The notes under the pieces are model-generated. The model made no database searches and was not told where the DNA came from. It saw nothing but the letters and a program-made list of their open reading frames with translations. From Paenibacillus pectinilyticus (GTDB lineage: Bacteria > Bacillota > Bacilli > Paenibacillales > NBRC-103111), in the NCBI RefSeq assembly GCF_001700435.1, contig NZ_LYPC01000014.1, forward strand, positions 1,105,276 through 1,169,275: a stretch of DNA of 64,000 nt, read 5' to 3'. Position numbers and translations under genes: made by a program. Below, in pieces: positions 55,673 through 64,000 of the stretch. The first letter of the stretch is position 1. Each line of letters opens with the position of its first letter.

Positions 55673-57288
55673 TCTAGCAACTTCCCTTTCTTCAATTCTT
55701 CCTGCAAGGCGCGCAGCCGGCTGTACCGACTCACGAATGGCGTGAAGAAGGCTTCCCATCGCTCGGGTTGCTTCATTTTTTTATATACTTTTTCCAACCG
55801 TTTGAGTAAACGAACAGCTGCTTTATAATCATGGCGATTCTTCAGCCGGATATAATGTTCTACCGCTTGGTGATAATAGGGGAGCAGCAGTTCAGGCGAC
55901 TCCTTCTCAATCGGTTGCAATACATTTACACGATGCGTGAAAGGGTCGTAGCCCTGCACAATCTGCATTTCGATCCAAGATTTCCATTCGCGGCGCTCAT
56001 AAAGCAATGATTCAATTAACCGATAGGAAGATGGTAAAAGCTCTTTGAGTGCCTCCCACATCGGTTCCTCAGCTTCTGGCAAGTGGGCTACGGCTATTTT
56101 CCAATAGGCAGCATAGTCCTCGACGACATAATGTCTTTTGCCAGCATAAAAAGAACTAAGACGCCGCAGCCAATGGACCATCTCGCTCCATTGCTCGCTA
56201 TCTTGCAGATAGCTCAGAAAAGGTGTAAAAAGAAGCGCTGGTGCTTCCGTAAAAGCAGCATGTGCTGCCATGGCTTCCCATGCTTCGCTGGGCCTCGCTT
56301 GACGAAGATGAAGATAAGCTCGTCCCGCGCACAGGGAAAGGGAGAGTTCCGTCGCATCCATAGCTTCAAAAGCTGCAATTTCTGCCCTTGTTAGTCGGGC
56401 GATTTCAGGTTCCTCTGCCACTGCTGCCCAACCATCCCAGAACGTTGTAAACACACGGAAGTGATGAAGTTTCTTCGGCGATTCAATCGCCATTTGCTCG
56501 CGCAAATAAGTTAGCGTCTGCGACAGCCGATCTTCTTTACTTGCACTTGAACTTGCACTTGAACTTAAAATCGTATTTGAACTCGCGCTAGCCTCACACG
56601 CTCCACCAACCGCTTTCCGCATCCACACATCGAGCTCATCACTGAGATGATAAACCGTCGCAGCGGTATAGAACGTGACACCCGTTTGGGCGTTCTGCTC
56701 GACAATTTTACGCAGGATAAATAGCCTCTGATGCAGCTCGAAATAGCGTTCCTCTGTTTCAGTGAAAGGAATCGACTTTACCTTAAGCTGAGCGAACTGC
56801 CCTCGCAGCAACTCGACATAGTTCCCTTGGTCATAGGAGGGCTTAAAATGAAACGTATAGTGCTCCATGAATTTGTGCCAGCCCTCTACAGTCATACCAG
56901 GCAGCTGTTCGAGGGTAGATACATTAGAAGATTGAGCTGCAACACGTTTCAGCGCCATTTTGGCATTCATGATTTGCGAAGCGGGATAGCCTTGTCGATC
57001 GGCCAGTTCCATCAATGCAGCGGCCACATGCTTACAGGAAGTGCCAACGGGACATGTACACGTACTAGATTTTAATTTGGTTAGGTCAATCGTCACCTTA
57101 CATTTCTCACCAAACTCTTCCACAACGGCGTGAACCTTACGGAGTTCGAGTGAGATTAGGAGTGAAGTAACCATTTGTTGTTTATAGAAATGAAAGCCGC
57201 GACTTAGCGTAACTTCGTTGTACGTTTCAGCCACGTATTCGAGCAATTTCGACCATTGGTCATCATTCAGAACGGGTGTTGAAGACAT
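55669..57288 (-). CDS. SWIM zinc-finger protein
   Basis: 539 residues from the ATG at 57288 (AAAGGAG upstream). The SWIM motif CxC-x(n)-CxH is at about residue 76 (CTCPVGTSCKHVAAALMEL), a zinc-binding element for DNA or protein contacts. The rest is mostly helical with no other motif, and holds a Ser/Ala-rich low-complexity stretch (SSASSSASK) near 255. It pairs with the SNF2 ATPase by a four-base overlap; SWIM-SNF2 gene pairs recur in many bacteria and probably make a DNA-remodelling or repair complex. Confidence 0.85.
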   Translation of the reverse strand: MSSTPVLNDDQWSKLLEYVAETYNEVTLSRGFHFYKQQMVTSLLISLELRKVHAVVEEFGEKCKVTIDLTKLKSSTCTCPVGTSCKHVAAALMELADRQGYPASQIMNAKMALKRVAAQSSNVSTLEQLPGMTVEGWHKFMEHYTFHFKPSYDQGNYVELLRGQFAQLKVKSIPFTETEERYFELHQRLFILRKIVEQNAQTGVTFYTAATVYHLSDELDVWMRKAVGGACEASASSNTILSSSASSSASKEDRLSQTLTYLREQMAIESPKKLHHFRVFTTFWDGWAAVAEEPEIARLTRAEIAAFEAMDATELSLSLCAGRAYLHLRQARPSEAWEAMAAHAAFTEAPALLFTPFLSYLQDSEQWSEMVHWLRRLSSFYAGKRHYVVEDYAAYWKIAVAHLPEAEEPMWEALKELLPSSYRLIESLLYERREWKSWIEMQIVQGYDPFTHRVNVLQPIEKESPELLLPYYHQAVEHYIRLKNRHDYKAAVRLLKRLEKVYKKMKQPERWEAFFTPFVSRYSRLRALQEELKKGKLLE

Positions 57289-57405
57289 GAGTAAACTCCT
57301 TTGGGGAACCAACGATAAGAACACATGTCTCTATTATAAAATGTCGAGACTAACTTGTAAATTTTATAGGGACAATTTATACGTTGTCTACCAAGCAAGA
57401 ACAAT

Positions 57406-57665
57406 ATGAAGCGGGTGAAGCTTAACAAAAGGCCGTTCGTGTCCTTACGGACCAAATTTCTTATCTTATTTTGCCTAATAATAACGCTGCCAATTCTATT
57501 TAACGGCTATTTAACCTATCAGAAGTATTCGGCAAATGTAGAGAGAGGCCACGGCGTACTCGGATCAAATCGCTGAACAGCTCTCGATTAACTTGGAACG
57601 CTATGTGAAAGAAATTGAACGCATCACGATCGCCCTCTATTATGACTTGAACTTACTGGGATTCG
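57406..57665 (+). pseudogene. Fragment of a YesM-type sensor kinase gene
   Basis: From the ATG at 57406 the reading is a typical sensor-kinase N-terminus: RTKFLILFCLIITLPILFNGYLTYQKYSANVER. At about 57548 one extra G shifts the frame; in the next frame the sequence continues ATAYSDQIAEQLSINLERYVKEIERITIALYYD, the usual start of the extracellular domain. The match ends near 57660 and the following bases encode an unrelated hydrophobic stretch. HAMP, kinase and regulator parts are absent. A dead fragment, distinct from the intact kinase at 27593. Confidence 0.75.
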
Positions 57666-57822
57666 AAATCTTCCAGCTTTGTCATTCTGCCGGATTTTTA
57701 ATTAGTGCGATAGGGGAGATATCATTTCTTATGATTCCGTTCCTGACCTTACTTGACTTTATCTTCTGTAACTAATATAATTACAGTATGCAAGACATTC
57801 CGGAGTGAAGGTGGCGAGGCAG

Positions 57823-58197
57823 ATGTTGAACGTTGCAATCAGTGATTGGGTTGTCGCAACAACAAGTGATGATGAGATGGTACATGGTTATGTAGAAGCG
57901 ATCGCTTGGCAGCAAGGTATCGCCTTCGTACATGTCATCGCTTCTGATCAAGATGAGATCATTGGACATCAGATGGAAGTGAAACTCGCAAGTGTGAAGA
58001 AGCTGCCAGAAAGCGTAATGGAAACAGAAGCCGACGTAATGAATTTAATCGATATTGCGTTATCCGTTCGTGATGAACAATGGTTCGTGGAGCTTTCCGC
58101 GACACTGCGCAACCTACAATCTCAAGAATCAAAAACAACCAAAGACAAAGAGATACCCGGTCATATCATCAACCGACTAGGTGTGGATCAACTGTAA
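57823..58197 (+). CDS. IDEAL-domain protein
   Basis: 124 residues from the ATG at 57823; GTG 57805 is a possible earlier start. An N-terminal beta-rich part of about 65 residues (SDWVVATTSDDEMVHGYVEAI) is followed by the short IDEAL motif (LIDIALSVRDEQWFVELSATL, about 77-97) known from Bacillus proteins such as YpiB, thought to mediate protein contacts. The last 25 residues are polar. Transcribed alone and followed by a strong terminator. Role unknown. Confidence 0.7.
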   Translation: MLNVAISDWVVATTSDDEMVHGYVEAIAWQQGIAFVHVIASDQDEIIGHQMEVKLASVKKLPESVMETEADVMNLIDIALSVRDEQWFVELSATLRNLQSQESKTTKDKEIPGHIINRLGVDQL

Positions 58198-58212
58198 AGG
58201 TTGGTATATAAA

Positions 58213-58265
58213 GAAGCCGATTTACTGATTGACTTGCTTAGCAAGTTTCGGTAAATCGGCTTTTT
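58213..58265 (+). terminator. Terminator with nested stems after the IDEAL gene
   Basis: Outer stem AAGCCGATTTAC / GTAAATCGGCTT and inner stem ACTTGC / GCAAGT, then TTTTT. Confidence 0.88.
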
Positions 58266-58308
58266 GTGTTTTGTGCTCGATCACATTCAAATCAAGGCTC
58301 AACCCGCG

Positions 58309-59112
58309 CTACTGCGAAGCCGCAGTATCTGTCACACTAGCCGCTGTTCCCGCGGCTTTCACCTGTGGCTTCGCAACTTCCGCGGCGAAGAGGGTTTGCA
58401 TTTCGGCGACTTTTTTGGCGTCGGCGGCTTCGATTTTGTCAGCGAAGTATTTCTCGACGAATAGCTCCCAGGTTGGCACGACTTTTTGTGTCTTGATGGT
58501 TTTGACGGCAGTTTTGATCAAACGGCGTTCCTTCGCGTTGGTGTACATATCCACATATTGCTGCTTACGCTCAAAATCAAGCTCTGCAAATATCGAGCGG
58601 AACACTTCCGCCGTCATCTTGGCATCATCCAACGCGCGATGGGCGGAGCCCTCTGCGACGATGTTCAGATCAGCAAGTGCGGCTTCGACGCTGACGTCGT
58701 TCGTTACTTTTTTGAAGCGGGTGAACCCCTTCAGTAAGTCGAAATAATGAGCCGCCATCCAGTAAGCATCATCGAGCTTATGCATTCGTGTATCGAAGAC
58801 GATGCGTTTTAAATCCTCGCCACCCCAAGTAACTAGCAGCAGTTCTTCGCTTCGTCCAAGCCAGTCCAAGAAATCGGTAATCACCTTGCGAAAGCCTGCA
58901 GCTTCATCAATATCTTCCTGGGGAATGCCTGTTTTCTTTTTAATAAAACTGTTCAATTTAGCGAAATATACGGGTTTAATCAAAGCTGAGAATTCATCGA
59001 CAGTCTGAAGCGAAGCGTCTAGACGAACAGCGCCAATCTCGATAACCTCCATGGGGAGGTCGCTGGCGAATTTGCGGCCGTTGAATTCGATATCTAATAT
59101 AATGTAGTCCAT
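58309..59112 (-). CDS. DEDDh 3'-5' exonuclease, KapD-like
   Basis: 267 residues. Exonuclease motifs of the DEDDh class: DIEFNG with D7 and E9 (Exo I), a central aspartate in the TWGGEDLKR region (Exo II) and AHRALDDAKMTAEVF with H and D (Exo III). Similar to KapD/ERI-1-type exonucleases that trim RNA or DNA; KapD in B. subtilis inhibits the KinA route to sporulation. The last 40 residues are Ala/Thr/Lys-rich and probably disordered. The ribosome site is a GGGGG run 9 bases before the ATG. Confidence 0.85.
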   Translation of the reverse strand: MDYIILDIEFNGRKFASDLPMEVIEIGAVRLDASLQTVDEFSALIKPVYFAKLNSFIKKKTGIPQEDIDEAAGFRKVITDFLDWLGRSEELLLVTWGGEDLKRIVFDTRMHKLDDAYWMAAHYFDLLKGFTRFKKVTNDVSVEAALADLNIVAEGSAHRALDDAKMTAEVFRSIFAELDFERKQQYVDMYTNAKERRLIKTAVKTIKTQKVVPTWELFVEKYFADKIEAADAKKVAEMQTLFAAEVAKPQVKAAGTAASVTDTAASQ

Positions 59113-59161
59113 GATGCGGGCCCCCGTTTCGTCTCTATCTTTTTATTTTAGCAGAAAATGC

Positions 59162-60313
59162 TTAGGTTGCCAGCCTCTGTTTCCGATAGACCGTCCGCAG
59201 CACTAAACTGAAGATAAATCCAGTGAGCGACATGAACGATACGCCGTAATAAAGTTGCTGTCCGCCAAAAGATTGATAGAACCAGCCGCCTACATAAGAA
59301 GCGACGATGCCCGATATGCCGAAGAAGATGATGGCTAGTACCGTTTGTCCAGTTGCCCGCCATTCTTCCGGCACAATTTGGTATAAATATTGAATCGCAG
59401 CGGAGTAGAAGATCGGGAACGTGAACGTTTGGAGAAGCTGGATCGCAACAAGTACATGAGGGTCAGTTACCCAAGCGCTAATTAGAAAGCGAATGAAATA
59501 AAACAAGGCAGCGAATGAGATGATCGCTAGTTCTTTTCCTTTTCGAAGCCACCAAAAGCTTAGTGCAAATACGAGAATCTCACTCCCCGCCGCTAGGAAA
59601 AAGGCTATGCCGACCAAGTGGTTGCTGCCGCCTAACTCACGAATGTACACCCCTAAGAACGTATCGTTAATCCGCTGGGGTACTGCGCAAATGAAAATGA
59701 GTATCATAAACCAAATGGTCTCCCGGTTTCCTAGGAAATTACGCAGACTTCGTAAGGAGATCGGCTTCCCAGTCACAGGAGCATCAGGTAATGCGAGTCC
59801 GATGATTAAGCTCATCACACCAATGCCCCCGAAGAGATAGGCTAAGCTGTGAATACCAAAGTACTGAGCGGCATAACCGACGACCAAGGACATGACTGCA
59901 TAGCCAACCGCGCCAAATGTACGTATGGACCCATAACTTGTCCCCACAGCTTCCGCAGTTTGGAAATTCAGGCTTTCCGTCAGAGGATCTAGCGGCATTA
60001 AGAAAAAGTAGAGCAGCATGGTAAAGAGGAGCAGAATGATGAAGCTTTTGGAGTCATATAACAAGTAGCCGATAATCGTCGAGCAGAAGAGGAGGAGTAA
60101 CATCACTTTCTTAATAGTTTTCGTCCGATCACTGATCATCCCCCAGAGCGGCTGGGAAAAGATAGCGATGAAGCCGCCTGTCCCAATAATGAGGCCAATT
60201 CGCGATGTGGAAAGTCCCTGTGCGTCGAGATAAACAGGCAAAAATGACACGAAAAGAGCGAGTAATGCAAAGTACATAAAGTTAAATGCACGTAATAAAT
60301 TGGATGAATTCAT
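59162..60313 (-). CDS. MFS transporter, sugar/nucleoside-like
   Basis: 383 residues from the ATG at 60313, with AGGTC-type ribosome sites upstream; the frame extends a further 60 bases without a start signal. Twelve hydrophobic segments. The start LLRAFNFMYFALLALFVSFLPVYL, the loop GMISDRTKTIKKVM (motif A) and GTSYGSIRTFGAVGYAVMS are those of the LacY/HcaT-like (MFS_1_like) group. Substrate unknown. Its upstream neighbour on the same strand is an AraC regulator. Confidence 0.82.
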   Translation of the reverse strand: MNSSNLLRAFNFMYFALLALFVSFLPVYLDAQGLSTSRIGLIIGTGGFIAIFSQPLWGMISDRTKTIKKVMLLLLFCSTIIGYLLYDSKSFIILLLFTMLLYFFLMPLDPLTESLNFQTAEAVGTSYGSIRTFGAVGYAVMSLVVGYAAQYFGIHSLAYLFGGIGVMSLIIGLALPDAPVTGKPISLRSLRNFLGNRETIWFMILIFICAVPQRINDTFLGVYIRELGGSNHLVGIAFFLAAGSEILVFALSFWWLRKGKELAIISFAALFYFIRFLISAWVTDPHVLVAIQLLQTFTFPIFYSAAIQYLYQIVPEEWRATGQTVLAIIFFGISGIVASYVGGWFYQSFGGQQLYYGVSFMSLTGFIFSLVLRTVYRKQRLAT

Positions 60314-60400
60314 GATGACCTGACCTTCCTTGATGAACTTGCGCAATGCTGTCGTAAAGATACATTTTATCACGAGCTGTCAACCTTGCAAAAAAATTAA

Positions 60401-61195
60401 TCAGTTTCTGAGCTCGGACGGGTTCGTACCGGTGACTTTTTTGAATTGGCGGCTGAAGAAATAAATACTGCGATAACCAAGTGCCTCAGCCACCTCACCC
60501 ACATTCATGCCAAGTTTCAGCAGATAGGTGGCGCGTTCAATTCTTTTTTGAATGAGAAAGGATTCGATCGTTTGGCCCATAATATCTTTGAATTTTAAGG
60601 AGAAGTAGCGTGGAGACAAGTGAGCTTGCTGCGCGAGTTCTTTAATCTTGTACTGGCGACCTGGATCTTGCCGAATGTGGGCTGCAATGTCCATCATAAC
60701 GCGGTTCAAGGAGCGTTTGGCAGGATCACTTAGAGATTGATGGGCAGGAGTTTGTCGTTCAAAAAGCAACAAGAGCAGCTTCAGTAAAGTCTTCGATTCT
60801 TCCTCATGACCATAAGCGTCTGTTAGACGCATGTGGACAAACCGATCGAGATAGGCCTCGTGAAATTCGGCAGGATCGAAATGCACGAAGGATGGCAGCG
60901 ATATCGGGAGTGTGAGATCACCTTTCGTAGCAAAGTGAATAAATGTAACCGTTAACGGTCGCTCAGGATTGTGTCTGGCGCTCGATAAATCCCCAGGTTG
61001 AAAAAGAAAGCAGTCACCCGCACTAACGTGGTATTGTTTTGTATTTAAAGTGACCTCCCCCTCACCATCCCATACATACCAGAAATCAAAGTCTTGGAAG
61101 GGCTCGTTCCCACGGTTCCATTTCCAATTGACCTCACAGTTGACTTTGCCGAAAAATTCGTTGAGTACGAGCTCTTGATTAACGAAAATAGACAT
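60401..61195 (-). CDS. AraC-family regulator with cupin sensor domain
   Basis: 264 residues. Sensor part about 1-140 (WKWNRGNEPFQDFDFWYVWDGEG; GDCFLFQPGDLSSARHN); helix-turn-helix pair in the last 100 residues (KELAQQAHLSPRYFSLKFKDIMG; VGEVAEALGYRSIYFFSRQFKKVTG). AAGGAG lies before the ATG. Divergent from the PhyH gene at 61326 with 130 bases between, which carry the PhyH promoter; likely its activator. It may also control the MFS gene downstream on the same strand. Confidence 0.87.
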   Translation of the reverse strand: MSIFVNQELVLNEFFGKVNCEVNWKWNRGNEPFQDFDFWYVWDGEGEVTLNTKQYHVSAGDCFLFQPGDLSSARHNPERPLTVTFIHFATKGDLTLPISLPSFVHFDPAEFHEAYLDRFVHMRLTDAYGHEEESKTLLKLLLLLFERQTPAHQSLSDPAKRSLNRVMMDIAAHIRQDPGRQYKIKELAQQAHLSPRYFSLKFKDIMGQTIESFLIQKRIERATYLLKLGMNVGEVAEALGYRSIYFFSRQFKKVTGTNPSELRN

Positions 61196-61251
61196 GCGTA
61201 AAAAACTCCTTTCTATGTAAAATAGTGCAAATTCTTATGTGGTTTGATGCA

Positions 61252-61280
61252 TTTATCTTAGCACTTTCTGTTTCTATAAT
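61252..61280 (+). promoter_or_regulatory. Weak -35 / good -10 promoter of the third PhyH gene
   Basis: TTTATC, 17 bases, TATAAT followed by AAAGG. Same arrangement as before the PhyH-HEAT gene at 41101. Confidence 0.45.
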
Positions 61281-61325
61281 AAAGGTAGTGAATGACGAAT
61301 TGTTTAAATTGTGGAGGTGTCCATA

Positions 61326-62165
61326 TTGGCCAAAATAGAACCTGTATCTTTTTCGCCTGAAGTGATTTCCGCTCAACTGTATCGCTACGATCGGATCGCG
61401 GATAAAGTTGATGGTTTTGCGAATTGGAGCGAAGAGCAGCTATCGAATTACCGAAGAGATGGATTCATCGCTGTTGAGCACGTAGTAGATGAAGACCAAA
61501 TTGCACAGTCGAAAGAGGCTCTGTATGATCTGATTTTCAAAGATGATAAAGGTGCACACATTCAGTTCACGAAACCGAAGAGTGAGTTGCATACGGATGA
61601 AGAAAAGGAATTAGCTGTTAGGAAAGTGCATGATTTCGTTCAAGTGGACGAACGTTTGAAAGCGGTTGCGGAACATCCTGCCATATTGGCGATGGTTCAA
61701 GATATTTTGGGTGAAACACCGCGGCTTGTTCAAGATATGGCCTTACTCAAACCGCCTCATGGTGGAGGGGAGAAGCCATGGCATCAAGATATGGCGTATG
61801 GTCCATTGGCTTTTACGAAAGCCGTTGTTGGTGTCTGGATCGCCTTAGATGAAGCAGCGCTAGATAATGGTTGTATGCACGTCATCCCCGGCTCCCAAGC
61901 GGATGGGGCTACGCCGCATTATGCGATCCGGGACTGGCAGCTGTGTGATGCTCAAGTTCAAGTTGAGAGGGATGTCGCCGTACCGTTATTGCCTGGAGGA
62001 CTACTATTGTTCCATGGGTTACTCAAGCATGGGACGCCTTATAATCTATCTACCAAAAAGCGCCGTGCGCTGCAATTTCACTATGTAGGGGAATCGGCTG
62101 CCAAGTTGACGCCGAAGGAGTACAAGCTCTTTTTTACAAATGAAATGAGCGGGGCTGAGTGTTGA
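61326..62165 (+). CDS. Phytanoyl-CoA dioxygenase (PhyH) family protein
   Basis: 279 residues from the TTG at 61326, chosen because GGAGG lies 8 bases upstream; the frame's earlier GTG (61311) overlaps that site. Fe(II)/2-oxoglutarate oxygenase: H153-x-D155 (WHQDMAYGP), H235 (LLKHGTPYN) and R246 or R247 (KRRALQFHY); the block MHVIPGSQADG is typical. Closest to the human-PHYH-like core of the three PhyH proteins here. Divergent from a cupin-AraC regulator. Substrate unknown. Confidence 0.88.
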   Translation: MAKIEPVSFSPEVISAQLYRYDRIADKVDGFANWSEEQLSNYRRDGFIAVEHVVDEDQIAQSKEALYDLIFKDDKGAHIQFTKPKSELHTDEEKELAVRKVHDFVQVDERLKAVAEHPAILAMVQDILGETPRLVQDMALLKPPHGGGEKPWHQDMAYGPLAFTKAVVGVWIALDEAALDNGCMHVIPGSQADGATPHYAIRDWQLCDAQVQVERDVAVPLLPGGLLLFHGLLKHGTPYNLSTKKRRALQFHYVGESAAKLTPKEYKLFFTNEMSGAEC

Positions 62166-62208
62166 GATCAAATGTAATAGGAAATCTAAATTAATAGAAT
62201 TGTAGCAG

Positions 62209-62240
62209 TCCTCTTTCCACCAATGTGGGTAGAGGATTTT
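62209..62240 (+). terminator. Intrinsic terminator after the PhyH gene
   Basis: TCCTCTttCCAC / GTGGgtAGAGGA hairpin followed by seven T. Confidence 0.85.
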
Positions 62241-62317
62241 TTTCTTTTAATGGATACTCTCAGTTATCTGCTTTCTATGTGGACGGGCTAGATAGTCAAA
62301 GGCATATTTTCTCATAA

Positions 62318-64000
<1,683 letters not shown>

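Overview
The window looks like chromosomal DNA of a spore-forming, low-to-mid GC Gram-positive bacterium, most likely Paenibacillus or a close relative. The grounds are strong AGGAGG-type ribosome sites, GTG and TTG starts, SLH-anchored secreted glycosidases, CUT1-type sugar ABC transporters paired with YesM/YesN two-component systems, many cupin-AraC regulators, CotS/CotSA-type spore-coat genes, BclA-like collagen proteins and an IDEAL-domain protein. No rRNA, tRNA, CRISPR array, prophage or insertion sequence was recognised. All family assignments come from reading motifs, not from database searches.

Layout. 1-3.4 kb: end of a sugar ABC permease followed by two sulfatases. 3.7-4.3 kb: a lipoprotein. 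4.7-12.5 kb: a probable spore-surface polysaccharide region, with a nucleotidyltransferase / UDP-glucose dehydrogenase / epimerase operon, a 269-residue acidic repeat protein, a CotSA-like glycosyltransferase and a CotS-like kinase-fold protein with a very basic tail. 12.8-13.5 kb: a DUF1761-type membrane protein behind a promoter with two operators, and a 56-residue zinc-ribbon protein. 13.7-30.2 kb: a mannan-utilisation region, with a secreted GH5 mannanase, a YesN regulator, a 1943-residue SLH-anchored GH5 protein, an ABC importer and a YesM/YesN pair; two cre-like sites suggest carbon catabolite repression. 30.3-32.9 kb: a phytanoyl-CoA dioxygenase (PhyH) gene, a convergent AraC regulator and a pentapeptide-repeat protein. 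33-36 kb: two proteins of unknown function and a CrtQ-like glycosyltransferase coupled to a PlsY-like acyltransferase.

36.0-38.1 kb is the most unusual part. A gene for a protein with a possible nuclease-like domain and a winged helix sits behind a terminator-like leader, between two arrays of one 52-bp hairpin repeat family placed in opposite orientations. Degenerate copies with the same 51-52 bp period occur near 4.5, 9.2 and 52.6 kb.

38.1-42.7 kb: a hemolysin-III protein, a decayed UxaA/GarD-type gene, an AraC regulator divergent from a sugar isomerase, and a PhyH-HEAT fusion. 42.8-46.6 kb: a large collagen-like protein. 46.8-50 kb: a TetR-AraC operon divergent from a DHA2 drug exporter, with two matching operators. 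50-62.2 kb: a secreted phosphodiester glycosidase, a DODA-type dioxygenase, a SWIM/SNF2 pair, a broken sensor kinase, an IDEAL protein, a DEDDh exonuclease, an MFS transporter and a third AraC/PhyH pair. 62.4 kb to the right edge: a second collagen-like gene, cut by the window.

Three themes recur: uptake and breakdown of plant-type glycans under two-component and AraC control; construction of the spore surface by sugar nucleotides, glycosyltransferases, CotS-like, acidic, basic and collagen-like proteins; and PhyH dioxygenases next to or near cupin-AraC regulators.
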